NCBI GenBank assembly: GCA_002403175.1
Contig: DHHG01000316.1
Coordinates: 1 to 12,271 of the forward strand
Direction: 5' to 3'
Length of the DNA: 12,271 bases
Origin: Syntrophaceae bacterium UBA4778
GTDB lineage: Bacteria > Desulfobacterota > Syntrophia > Syntrophales > UBA4778
The notes under the pieces are model-generated. The model searched no databases. It had not been told where the DNA came from and was given only the letters and a program-made list of their open reading frames with translations. Positions 5,988 through 12,271 of this stretch are shown piece after piece. Position numbers and translations under genes: made by a program. Within the stretch, counting starts at the first letter, position 1, and the number at the start of each line of letters is the position of its first letter.

Positions 5988-6845
5988 ATGTTTAAAAAAA
6001 TTCGGAACGTTTTATTTTTAGGATTATTTTTTTTAACAGTTAGCACGAATGCCGTAGCAAATATCTCCACGAGTTTCTCACCTGCAGTACCCACGATAAA
6101 TGAAGGAGAAGCAGTCAATTTGGTTCTGAATCTATACATTAATGACACATATGGGTCATTCACCGGAGGATCTGTCACATTCAGAGGGGGAACCATCTAT
6201 AATGATTGGATTCCTCAATCTGTTAATGTCAGTCCAGGGGGATCTCCGGAAACCCTAACATCAAGGTCTATGTATTATTACGATGAAGGATCTTATACGG
6301 GTTCTGCTACTGGGAATGCCACTGCTTCCGTTGGGAATTATGTGTGGGTTCAAAGCGGCTATACGAGATCTTACTCATGCGGTTTTTTTTCCACATGTCA
6401 TACTTACGTGGATACTTCCCATTATGAGCTTCAATGGTCAAGCATCTCTACAGAGATAAATAAATCTGCCAGTATCACTGTATTAAATGTGGCCCCAACC
6501 ATAACGAATGTGCAATATGATCCTTATTCGACAATCGGTAAGGATTTTAACTTCTCGGCAACAGGGCAAGATCCTGGTATATATGATGTGCTCACTTTTT
6601 CCTGGGATTTGGATCAGGACGGTATTTATGATGATTTTATCGGCCAGGCTGGATCATACAGGTTTTCCACGGCTGGCTCCCACACTATTGGCTTACAATT
6701 ATCCGATGGGGATGGTGGGTTTGATTATCGCTCTTTCGAATTTCTTGTCAATGATCCAGTTTCAGCCCCGGAACCTACCACCATGCTGCTCCTTGGCCTT
6801 GGCTTGATGGGACTCGCGGGAACGAGGAGAAAACTTAAGAACTAA
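5988..6845 (+). CDS. PEP-CTERM sorting-domain surface protein with PKD-like domain
   Basis: A 285-aa exported protein. A signal peptide covers 1-24 (cleavage likely after NAVA). A Ser/Thr/Gly/Tyr-rich region follows (about 25-165), including a Cys pair at 131 and 137. A PKD-like beta-sandwich comes next (about 168-256) with an acidic, calcium-loop-like DLDQDGIYDD at 207-216. The C-terminus is a textbook PEP-CTERM signal: Pro-Glu-Pro at 261-263, a hydrophobic stretch (266-277) and a basic tail TRRKLKN. Such proteins are cut and anchored or released by an exosortase (EpsH/XrtA family), usually in bacteria that make exopolysaccharide. No exosortase gene is in the window. AGGAGG precedes the ATG by five bases, and a sigma-54 promoter lies just upstream. 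It is probably co-transcribed with the Hcp-like gene 81 bases downstream. Confidence 0.92.
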   Translation: MFKKIRNVLFLGLFFLTVSTNAVANISTSFSPAVPTINEGEAVNLVLNLYINDTYGSFTGGSVTFRGGTIYNDWIPQSVNVSPGGSPETLTSRSMYYYDEGSYTGSATGNATASVGNYVWVQSGYTRSYSCGFFSTCHTYVDTSHYELQWSSISTEINKSASITVLNVAPTITNVQYDPYSTIGKDFNFSATGQDPGIYDVLTFSWDLDQDGIYDDFIGQAGSYRFSTAGSHTIGLQLSDGDGGFDYRSFEFLVNDPVSAPEPTTMLLLGLGLMGLAGTRRKLKN

Positions 6846-6926
6846 CAAAAGATACAACCAGTTTGTTTGTAGAAAGGCAACGTCAACGGACTCTGACACT
6901 GAAGCTAAATTTTTCAGGAGGAAAAA

Positions 6927-7478
6927 ATGAAAAAGAGAATGATCTGGGTTTTCATGTTGATGGCCATATGTATGCTTCTCCCCTTAAGCGGATATTGTGC
7001 AGAGACTGTGCATTTATATCTCAAGGCGAACGGGCAGGATATCAAGGGAGAAAGCACAGTGACCAGTTTAGGACGCGAAAATTCAATCCAGTGCCTCTAT
7101 TATGAACAGGGTGTCACGATGTCCACCGACGCTCGTACCGGGATGGCCTCAGGACGCCGAAGCTATACTCCGATTCTCATTCGCAAGCGCATCGATAAGG
7201 CCTCACCCCTTCTTTACAGGGCTCTTGTAAACAATCAAAAGGTAGATGGCTTCTTCAGGTTCTTCCGTCCAAACCCGGCTGGTGATGGCACCACCGAGCA
7301 ATTCTATACCGTTGATTTCAAAAATGCCCGGATTGCCTCTATCAAACAAATTTCGCCTGATGTGGTGAAACCAACCAGTGCAACAGAACCACCCGTTGAA
7401 GAGGTCACCATTATGTTCCAAACAATAACCTGGACCTATATCAATGGCGGGATCACCGCAACGGATTCTTTTAAATAG
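6927..7478 (+). CDS. Hcp-like (type VI secretion tube family) protein with a Sec signal peptide
   Basis: A 183-aa protein with a clear N-terminal signal peptide (MKKR, hydrophobic 6-20, SGYCA end at 21-25). The remaining ~158 residues have the length and motif order of the Hcp family: VHLYLKANGQDIKGES (28-43), YTPILIRKRIDKASPLLYRAL (80-100, matching the usual FxxxKxxDKxSPxLxxA block), a beta-strand region FYTVDFKNARIASIKQIS (126-143), and the ending EEVTIMFQTITWTYI (158-172). Classical Hcp forms the type VI tube, is loaded from the cytoplasm and has no signal peptide, so this copy should go to the periplasm or outside by Sec. No other T6SS gene is nearby. AGGAGG precedes ATG 6927, and a strong terminator follows. 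The stand-alone role is unknown; it could be an extracellular or biofilm protein working with the PEP-CTERM neighbour. Confidence 0.8.
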   Translation: MKKRMIWVFMLMAICMLLPLSGYCAETVHLYLKANGQDIKGESTVTSLGRENSIQCLYYEQGVTMSTDARTGMASGRRSYTPILIRKRIDKASPLLYRALVNNQKVDGFFRFFRPNPAGDGTTEQFYTVDFKNARIASIKQISPDVVKPTSATEPPVEEVTIMFQTITWTYINGGITATDSFK

Positions 7479-7506
7479 GATAGGTAAACTGTCAGACAAT
7501 AAATGA

Positions 7507-7536
7507 AAAGCCCGCTTCGGCGGGCTTTCTTTTTTT
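7507..7536 (+). terminator. Rho-independent terminator after the Hcp-like gene
   Basis: AAAGCCCGC-TTCG-GCGGGCTTT forms a perfect 9-bp stem with a UUCG tetraloop, followed by C and seven T. It lies 28 bases after the Hcp-like stop codon and should end the PEP-CTERM/Hcp transcript. Confidence 0.96.
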
Positions 7537-8261
7537 CTATTTGAAGGCTTACTGCAGCAAAATTTTCCCTGAGCATAAAAAAGAATTTTCCGGAAGGAAC
7601 AAGATTCCTTGCTTGAGGATATTTAAAGATCATGTAGGACAATTTTTATGGCCATGTCGCCTTGTAGAAATAACCAATAAAAATATTGAGTACGTTTTTT
7701 CACGTTCATGAACGTTTTCATGAAAACATCCAATTTAATTATTCAAATAATTACAAAAAATCCCGAGACAAACGACCAAAAAACTGATAAAAATATGCCG
7801 CCATGTTGAAATTTGTAATTCGTTGTTAATTGTTCCATGCGAAAGTACATTTTCAACAGTTTTCGTGAATTGACTTTGATTTTCAGCAAAAACAATCGAA
7901 TAGATTCCGAATCTCTCTTTTCAATACTCATTTTTTACTTGACCAAAAATGAAAGTTCCATTAATTACTACCAAATTAGTAGAGTTAATAGTATTTGGAG
8001 TTCCTTTGAAATTATCGACAGGAAATTTAATAGGAACCTCACAATGATTTCGTGGGGACATGAGCGGAATCAGGCACATTAAGAATAAACAGCAACAGCG
8101 TTCCTTGCAATGCTACGTTCTGTCATTAGATGAGCAGAATCCCTCTTAGGGGCGCCACCGTAATAAACAGTGGTGCTTCGGGTGTTCTCCTTCCAATTTA
8201 TTGGCAATATTTGGACCAAAGCATAGGGACTGCTGTTAATTAACTTACAAATCTATAGCGT
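7537..8261. other. AT-rich stretch with no convincing gene
   Basis: Short frames on both strands (for example 7743-7931 and 7837-8082) overlap each other, lack ribosome-binding sites and show no family likeness, so they are not called. Structures seen include AAGGAA-CAAGA-TTCCTT near 7592-7608, tandem palindromes at 7702-7727 (separate entry), a bulged stem ACT(A)CCAAAT (7967-7976) with ATTTGGAGT (7993-8001), and GCGCCACCG-TAATAAA-CAGTGGTGC at about 8152-8176. This may be decayed cassette or phage DNA, but nothing in it is recognisable. Confidence 0.5.
7702..7727. promoter_or_regulatory. tandem overlapping 14-bp palindromes (operator-like)
   Basis: ACGTTCATGAACGT (7702-7715) and GTTTTCATGAAAAC (7714-7727) are each perfect palindromes, share the core TTCATGAA and have centres 12 bp apart. 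That looks like two adjacent sites for a dimeric regulator. No start codon with a good ribosome-binding site follows closely on either side, so the target is unknown. A single TTCATGAA also occurs at 9683-9690, upstream of the thioesterase gene. Confidence 0.4.
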
Positions 8262-8411
8262 TTGGCTTTTGGTTTAATCTGTGGAGCGATTGGAACAGGA
8301 AGTACATATGCGGCACAATACAGCTATAGGCAGAAACACGGCATCACTTTCAATCGTGACAAGAATATTTGCCTTGTTGGCATACGCGTTATTCTGCTTT
8401 GGCTCATATGA
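8262..8411 (+). CDS. possible small membrane protein (49 aa), or relic of one
   Basis: A short frame directly after a stop codon reads, from a TTG, AFGLICGAIGTGSTYAAQY, then SYRQKHGITFNRDKN and a hydrophobic end (CLVGIRVILLWLI). The first segment, with spaced Gly, and the last look like two membrane helices around a basic loop. I recall this layout in small two-helix membrane proteins that carry a G-xG-YFxYGKKQ-like motif, but the match is loose. There is no clear ribosome-binding site and the start is only a guess. Its position, 45 bases before an attC-like site, would suit a small cassette gene. Treat it as a weak call. Confidence 0.25.
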   Translation: MAFGLICGAIGTGSTYAAQYSYRQKHGITFNRDKNICLVGIRVILLWLI

Positions 8412-8456
8412 TTCTTATACAGCTTTTTAAAAGCACCTGTCCAAAATGAATTTTAA

Positions 8457-8534
8457 ACATAAAATTCACATGACCCTTCATTCTCTGGGCTAGACGGGCC
8501 AAGACCCGCTGACTCGCGAGTTCAAACGTTATGC
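8457..8534 (+). other. attC-like site ending in GTTATGC, upstream of the orphan cassette ORF
   Basis: The right end GAGTTCAAACGTTATGC (8518-8534) has the form of many cassette-array attC sites, with GTTATGC as the core (cut expected after G8528). Inner stems are AGACGGG with CCCGCT around CCAAGA, and the palindrome ACTCGCGAGT. The proposed left end, ACATAAA (8457-8463), pairs with the core at only five of seven positions, so the site is degenerate or its left half has been replaced. Confidence 0.45.
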
Positions 8535-8556
8535 AATTATCTAGAAAGGATCATCA

Positions 8557-9111
8557 ATGTTTGATCAATTAATTGCAGTCGGACAGTTATTAGTGTCTGG
8601 ACTATCAAGTTTTCCTATTCATCCAAATCAAAAGAGAACTATTGGAAGAGAACTGTGTTCACTCTATCATGACCTTATTCACCTATATGGAAATGGAAAT
8701 ACAATTCTTGACTTGTTTACGGAGTATAATAGTGGGAGAGAGGTAAACTTTGATGAAATAAAATCTTTGTTGTTAGAGCAACACGTTTTAATCCCACGTT
8801 TATTGCATTTTTTTGAAAATAAAGAGATTCAAACTGTTCTGTCCATAAAATCCCTGGATATAAGACCTTTCCAATTCTTATTATTTGAAAAGGGATCTAG
8901 AGTTAAATTCTACCTTGATGAAATTAGTGAGAAAGAAAGGCGCATGTCTTATGGGACCAATATGGACTGGCTCCGTCCGATGGCAAGGGTAGATTTACCA
9001 AAGCAAAGCTCAATTAAAAATTCAAGAAAACTATTAGATCAAGTTGGTACCATTATTGAAGATTTGAGAAGATTCATCATAGAGAATTTTGAGATTGATG
9101 AAATAATCTGA
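8557..9111 (+). CDS. orphan 184-aa protein, probable integron gene cassette
   Basis: I do not recognise this protein. It is AT-rich compared with the flanking hpn, thiL and right-hand genes. It has a mildly hydrophobic start (MFDQLIAVGQLLVSGL), a mostly helical, charged body and an acidic end (IENFEIDEII). A conserved-looking middle includes the FQFLLFEKGSRVKFYLDEIS block (about 106-125). There is no signal peptide, clear membrane helix or enzyme motif. AAAGGA lies about seven bases before the ATG. The ORF is tightly framed: the core GTTATGC ends 22 bases before the start, and ACATAAC begins three bases after the stop. That is the compact layout of an integron cassette, including one reading direction and no promoter of its own. 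The downstream attC appears incomplete, with no GTTRRRY found in the next 130 bases. Confidence 0.7.
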   Translation: MFDQLIAVGQLLVSGLSSFPIHPNQKRTIGRELCSLYHDLIHLYGNGNTILDLFTEYNSGREVNFDEIKSLLLEQHVLIPRLLHFFENKEIQTVLSIKSLDIRPFQFLLFEKGSRVKFYLDEISEKERRMSYGTNMDWLRPMARVDLPKQSSIKNSRKLLDQVGTIIEDLRRFIIENFEIDEII

Positions 9112-9114
9112 GTA

Positions 9115-9187
9115 ACATAACCAGATAATGTCGCGGACAATCGAACTGAATCTCCCCTTGCTGCCGCATGCGGGCAAAGAGTTGTCC
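9115..9187. other. cassette left-core ACATAAC and a GC-rich nested hairpin
   Basis: ACATAAC (9115-9121) fits the left core of an attC site just after the orphan ORF. Downstream, GGACAA (9135-9140) pairs with TTGTCC (9182-9187) around an inner stem TTGC/GCAA with CCGCATGCGG at its top (9158-9177). There is no T-tract on either strand. It lies between two convergent genes and may be a damaged attC or a weak two-way terminator. Confidence 0.35.
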
Positions 9188-9213
9188 TTGAAGCGCGTGA
9201 GTAAAAATCTCGA

Positions 9214-9606
9214 TCAGTCTGTTACCATGTGCGCCTCAAGCTTTTCTCTAACATCCGGGGGAATTGGTTTCGTCTTTTTCTTGCCGTAATCGAAATGGAT
9301 GAAGGTCGGTGTTCCTTTTGCACAGAGCTTGCGACTCTGGTAGATCTTTTGATCCAGCACGAAACTGGTGTTGCCGATTTTCTTAACCCCTGTCATGACC
9401 TCGACATCTTCACCCAGAAATATTTCGTGCATGAAATCGATGTGAATGCTTTTCATAATCAGTATTGCCTCACCCCTAATATCCGGCGTGAATATCCGGA
9501 TGATCTCGAGAAATCCTTCCTCCAGCCAGATGGGAATAACGTGGTGACCAATATGCCGTGCCCCGTTCACTTCCGATATCCGGGGTGTCAGTATTTTTTT
9601 ATACAT
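9214..9606 (-). CDS. hotdog-fold acyl-CoA thioesterase (4HBT/YbgC-like) with altered active site
   Basis: A 130-aa single-domain hotdog protein, the usual length for 4HBT-type thioesterases that cleave acyl-CoA or acyl-ACP. The N-terminal helix-strand region reads TPRISEVNGARHIGHHVIPIWLEEG (7-31). Relatives normally have an E-T-D-x-L-G-H-x-N-N pattern here; this copy has Asn14 in place of the catalytic Asp and His21-His22 near the usual Asn pair. The later strands (HIDFMHEIFLGEDVEVMTGV about 54-73, SFVLDQKIYQ 80-89, FIHFDYGKKK 102-111) match the fold well. The ATG at 9606 follows AAAGGA with about seven bases spacing. Upstream, TGCTAT (9634-9639) and ATAGCA (9651-9656) form an inverted repeat that could be an operator. 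Activity may be reduced or mechanistically different. Confidence 0.82.
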   Translation of the reverse strand: MYKKILTPRISEVNGARHIGHHVIPIWLEEGFLEIIRIFTPDIRGEAILIMKSIHIDFMHEIFLGEDVEVMTGVKKIGNTSFVLDQKIYQSRKLCAKGTPTFIHFDYGKKKTKPIPPDVREKLEAHMVTD

Positions 9607-10032
9607 TGATGTTCCTTTGGTGAAAATAAAGTTTGCTATTTTCAGTTTTCATAGCATCATTGGGAGACGAGCGCTATTTCTTTTCATGAATGCCTCACAG
9701 GGTTTGTAGGGAACGTTGTTACACTTTTTTTGCTCATCGAACAGGATGCTGCATCCCGATCTCGATAAATCATGAGAAGATTCTGACCCGATAAGATTCT
9801 AAATTGACGTAGGTTCTTGAAAGAGGTAAACAATTTTTACTACATGCTCAACTGGACACGGGATTTTTGATTTGAACAAATTGCCGGATAATGGCTTAGC
9901 TTTTTCAAACGGAACTTGCCAGAATTCTTAAGCAGCATCCCTGCTTTGATATGCGGTTGTCAGGGGAGAGAGGATCGCCTACGAAACAAATTAAGCTCGC
10001 CCCTGGGATAATTAGAATCTTGAGTCGCCCCT
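9607..10032. other. intergenic region between the thioesterase and GNAT genes
   Basis: No coding remnant was recognised. It contains the inverted repeat TGCTAT/ATAGCA (9634-9656) and one TTCATGAA (9683-9690) upstream of the thioesterase. A poor promoter-like pair TTGACG-N17-TAAACA lies near 9805. TCGCCCCT occurs twice, near 9997-10004 and at 10025-10032, the second copy touching the GNAT start codon. Confidence 0.4.
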
Positions 10033-10644
10033 ATGAAAGTTGTTCGCAAAACTACCGAATCAGATCGTGAGATATGCATCGAAACTCTGGTACATGCATT
10101 TAATGATGACCCTGTCATTAACTGGTTTGTGCGGCAAGACAGAAAGCGTGATACAGCACTTGAACTTTTTTTCCAAATAGCCTTTGACAGGTTAACGTTC
10201 CCCTTTGGTGAGGCTTACATAGCTGGTGATGGCGAAGGGGTCGCTTTATGGACCCCACCAGGGAAGTGGCAGCTTTCTTTTACAGATCAGCTATGGCTCA
10301 TACCTGATTATATTAAAGCCTTTAAAGCTACCAGGTTACATACGGTAGTCCCGCGTATTCAAAATTTACAAAATTTACATCCTTCATTTCCGCATTATTA
10401 TCTTTTTGCTGCGGGTGTAACCCCTTCAGCACAGGGGTGCGGTATTGGCAGGGCAATGTTACAGCATGTTCTTGCTGAATGTGATGGGAAAGGGCTCCCT
10501 GCTTATCTGGAGGCTACTACCAGGAGGAACAGGGATTTGTATGAAAGGCTTGGATTTAGATCAACCAGGGAGTTTCCGTTGGGGAAAAATGGACCGACCC
10601 TTTGGCTTATGCTGCGCGATCCCAGGCGGCTTAAGATTATGTGA
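10033..10644 (+). CDS. GNAT-family N-acetyltransferase
   Basis: A 203-aa cytoplasmic acetyltransferase of the GNAT fold, which transfers acetyl from acetyl-CoA to an amine; the substrate cannot be told. The N-terminus (VRKTTESDREICIETLVHAF, 3-22) is a usual GNAT start with a first helix. HYYLFAAGVTPSAQGCGIGRAML (121-143) is motif A: strand beta-4 followed by the pyrophosphate-binding Q-x-x-G-x-G/A loop at Gln134-Gly139. AYLEATTRRNRDLYERLGF (157-175) is motif B with the late Tyr at 170. The subfamily is the one with an HPxxxHYYL-type strand, often found near resistance or small-molecule genes. No good ribosome-binding site is seen before ATG 10033, because CGCCCCT lies directly upstream, so translation may be weak. 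Confidence 0.88.
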   Translation: MKVVRKTTESDREICIETLVHAFNDDPVINWFVRQDRKRDTALELFFQIAFDRLTFPFGEAYIAGDGEGVALWTPPGKWQLSFTDQLWLIPDYIKAFKATRLHTVVPRIQNLQNLHPSFPHYYLFAAGVTPSAQGCGIGRAMLQHVLAECDGKGLPAYLEATTRRNRDLYERLGFRSTREFPLGKNGPTLWLMLRDPRRLKIM

Positions 10645-10716
10645 GTTATATTTAAATCTGAGTAAGGGTACGCAGCATCCCATTTAATCCCAAAGAAGGG
10701 GATCACGAAGAAATGA

Positions 10717-10899
10717 AAAGGGAACAGAAGCATTTCAAATATTCCGGCCAATGTATCTTCCCTCAACCCCGGAAGCATTGATTTCCACCAAAAAAACGGA
10801 TTCATAGAATGCGGGCAGTTTAAGAATGTCGTGAAGAAAAAGGGACAGGAGTTTGATACGGTTTGGATGCAAAAAAAGGCTCTAACCGGTCCAAGCTGA
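10717..10899 (+). pseudogene. C-terminal relic of a second GNAT (phosphinothricin-acetyltransferase-like)
   Basis: An open frame without a start, bounded upstream by TGA at 10714-10716, encodes about 60 residues: SNIPANVSSLNPGSIDFHQ, then KNGFIECGQFKNV, then GQEFDTVWMQKKAL and a stop at 10897. The end of PAT-type GNAT proteins reads ANxxSxxxHxKxGFxExGxFKxVGxKxGxxxDxVWMQK, so the match is close over the whole fragment. One key Gly (VGxK) reads Val-Lys-Lys instead. The N-terminal two thirds, including the acetyl-CoA loop, is missing. It differs in sequence from the intact GNAT just upstream, so it is not a broken duplicate of that gene. Identified by eye from family memory. Confidence 0.72.
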
Positions 10900-10959
10900 A
10901 ATCATTCGGTTTCAGGATTGTTAGCCTTTAAGGTGAGCTGCCGAAACTGAAGGTCAGAA

Positions 10960-11592
10960 ATGAAAATCATAGGGGTCATTATGAGAATTCAGGATCTTAG
11001 TGAGAGTATTAGAAAACACTGGGCTGTCGCGATTGCAGTCTGCATTCTCGTGGTTCCGTCGGTATGGTTGGCAATGGATTATCTATATCGATGCCGCCTT
11101 GACGAGAAAGACGCGAAGATTCGCATCCTTGAGGGAAAAACCCGGTTTAGCAAGACAGATAACGGAGTAGAGCCGCAGCAAATGAGATCGGAATCGATCC
11201 CGCCCCCCGCTGTTGCTTCATACAAAATCCCAGGTAGAAGGTCCATTGAAGGCAAGCTCGGGTCCTCCGCTGATTCAAGTTCCGGTTGGCTCGATCTTTT
11301 TGCGGTCACAGATTTTGGAGCGGGAGACCGGCTTCGGCTTAGAATTGGAGGAACCGCAGAGAGAATCGTCGTACGGCTTTTGCCCAAAGCTTCATCCCCT
11401 GATGACCCTGTCGGGATTGTAGGTACATCAGTTATCGTACCGCAAGACCGCATCGTTGAAATAGCAGTCCAGGAGGATCGAAAAAGTATCGTTCAGATAT
11501 CTGTGCACGGAGGACCGAGGCCCTGGAATAAATTCTCACTCGGCAGCGGAAATGGTGCTGCCACCCTTGAGGGGGGGGAAATATTGAGATAA
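10960..11592 (+). CDS. membrane-anchored protein of unknown function
   Basis: I do not recognise a family. The 210-aa product has a short basic N-terminus, one membrane helix (about 21-40, AVAIAVCILVVPSVWLAMDY), a charged segment (RCRLDEKDAKIRILEGKTRF) and a Pro/Ser-rich linker (about 75-105). A C-terminal beta-rich domain of about 100 residues follows (LDLFAVTDFGAGDRLRLRIGG, RIVVRLLP, RIVEIAVQEDRKSIVQISVHGG), probably periplasmic. Two starts are plausible: ATG 10960 after GAAGG, and ATG 10981 after AGGGG, which drops seven residues. A run of eight G (11571-11578) sits six codons before the stop. It stands alone between the GNAT relic and the convergent membrane-protein unit. Confidence 0.75.
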   Translation: MKIIGVIMRIQDLSESIRKHWAVAIAVCILVVPSVWLAMDYLYRCRLDEKDAKIRILEGKTRFSKTDNGVEPQQMRSESIPPPAVASYKIPGRRSIEGKLGSSADSSSGWLDLFAVTDFGAGDRLRLRIGGTAERIVVRLLPKASSPDDPVGIVGTSVIVPQDRIVEIAVQEDRKSIVQISVHGGPRPWNKFSLGSGNGAATLEGGEILR

Positions 11593-11681
11593 AAAGAAAA
11601 AGAGATTGGGGATGCGACATCGTGAATATAAAATGTACACGGCCTTGAAAAAATGGCGGGGAATTTTCGATTCTTGATTTG

Positions 11682-12050
11682 CTACTGCATTGCAGCCCAG
11701 ATGATAGCACCGCCAAGCAGCATAGTAACGAGACCCCAAAGCCGCAAAACCGTATCCGATCTTTTGACCCACCAGGTCGCGAATGCCTTGGAACGTTCAA
11801 GACCAAGGACCGGCACCAGTATTCCGCCTAAAATAAAAAGGAATCCAAGAACCCTGACAAACAAGGGCAAATGCGTTTCAGGGGCGGAATATAGAAAAAT
11901 CAATCCGATCAGAATACGGAATATTGAGGCGGAGATGATCCTTTTACTGGTGAGAGTAGTTAAGAACCACTTAAACTTATCCGGCGTGAGAAAAACAAGT
12001 AATCCTATCCCAAAGAAAAAGAAACCTATAAAGGCAACAATGATCAGCAC
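11682..12050 (-). CDS. small four-helix integral membrane protein, unknown function
   Basis: A 122-aa protein with four predicted membrane helices (about 2-21, 38-55, 62-83 and 101-120) joined by short basic loops such as TPDKFKWFLTTLTSKR and ERSKAFATWWVKRSD. No catalytic motif is visible and the family is not recognised beyond small inner-membrane proteins of this size. The start is GTG at 12050, chosen because AAGGAG lies seven bases upstream and no nearby ATG does as well. It probably shares a transcript with the small ORF 45 bases upstream, driven by the promoter at 12238-12266. The neighbouring gene on the left ends 89 bases away on the opposite strand, with no clear terminator between them. 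Confidence 0.82.
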   Translation of the reverse strand: MLIIVAFIGFFFFGIGLLVFLTPDKFKWFLTTLTSKRIISASIFRILIGLIFLYSAPETHLPLFVRVLGFLFILGGILVPVLGLERSKAFATWWVKRSDTVLRLWGLVTMLLGGAIIWAAMQ

Positions 12051-12095
12051 AGAATTCTCCTTCCCTCGACAGATTTATCCTAAAAGATCCAGCAT

Positions 12096-12215
12096 TCAGG
12101 ACTGAGTCTTCTTGCAAACCTTTATTATTAAATCATAGTGAACATATATGGAAATGGCAATCATTACAACGATGAGCATCCGTGTGGATGCTAAGTGTAT
12201 AAACCAAGCAAACAT
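12096..12215 (-). CDS. candidate 39-aa single-helix membrane protein
   Basis: Starting at ATG 12215, a short minus-strand frame encodes MFAWFIHLASTRMLIVVMI (1-19), then AISIYVHYDLIIKV and a basic tail CKKTQS. Residues 13-31 form a good membrane helix. The ATG lies about 16 bases after the start point expected from the consensus promoter at 12238-12266, so this would be the first gene of the transcript, followed 45 bases later by the four-helix protein. There is no clear Shine-Dalgarno sequence, so translation may depend on the short leader, or the frame may be a leader region only. A hairpin (AGCATCC-GTGT-GGATGCT) lies within the frame. Confidence 0.45.
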   Translation of the reverse strand: MFAWFIHLASTRMLIVVMIAISIYVHYDLIIKVCKKTQS

Positions 12216-12237
12216 ATTTAGTGTAGCAACGGTTCTA

Positions 12238-12266
12238 TTTATAGCCACCGTAAGCTCCCCTGTCAA
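12238..12266 (-). promoter_or_regulatory. strong sigma-70 promoter reading leftward
   Basis: On the minus strand TTGACA (12266-12261) and TATAAA (12243-12238) are separated by exactly 17 bases: a perfect -35, a five-of-six -10 and the ideal spacer. Transcription should begin near 12231 and serve the 39-aa frame and the four-helix membrane protein. Confidence 0.75.
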
Positions 12267-12271
12267 GCAGA

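Noticed and set aside
7837..8082. 81-codon plus-strand frame in the AT-rich region
   Set aside because: No ribosome-binding site, an overlapping frame of similar length on the other strand (7743-7931), and a composition expected by chance in AT-rich DNA.

Overview
The window looks like a chromosomal segment of a Gram-negative bacterium. The combination of hopanoid side-chain genes, a PEP-CTERM surface protein, a sigma-54-type promoter and relics of an integron and a RAYT element fits a deltaproteobacterial (Desulfobacterota-like) genome. That placement is inference; no marker gene in the window fixes it.

Left part (1-4930), moderate GC and compact: hpnI and hpnK run rightward with a 4-nt overlap. 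hpnJ runs leftward and overlaps the 3' end of hpnK tail to tail. These three genes remodel bacteriohopanetetrol: HpnI adds GlcNAc, HpnK deacetylates it, and HpnJ (radical SAM) contracts the ring to the cyclitol ether. thiL (thiamine-phosphate kinase) lies upstream of hpnJ on the same strand, with a 127-bp inverted-repeat element between them.

Middle part (4927-9121), a scar of mobile DNA: the GTG start of thiL overlaps the stop codon of a broken integron-integrase 3' end. Next to that relic come an attC-like hairpin, a truncated cassette-type gene, a 15-bp inverted-repeat hairpin and the frameshifted 5' end of a RAYT (Y1) transposase. An intact two-gene unit follows: a PEP-CTERM protein behind a sigma-54 promoter, then an Hcp-like protein with a signal peptide, closed by a strong terminator. 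An AT-rich, nearly gene-free stretch leads to a second probable gene cassette (an orphan 184-aa ORF between GTTATGC and ACATAAC core sites).

Right part (9214-12271): a hotdog thioesterase with an altered active site, a GNAT acetyltransferase followed by the C-terminal relic of a different GNAT, a membrane-anchored protein of unknown function, and a leftward unit. That unit has a strong sigma-70 promoter, a probable 39-aa membrane protein and a 122-aa four-helix membrane protein.

The integron, RAYT and GNAT relics were recognised by translating fragments in several frames and from memory of the families. They need a homology search to confirm.
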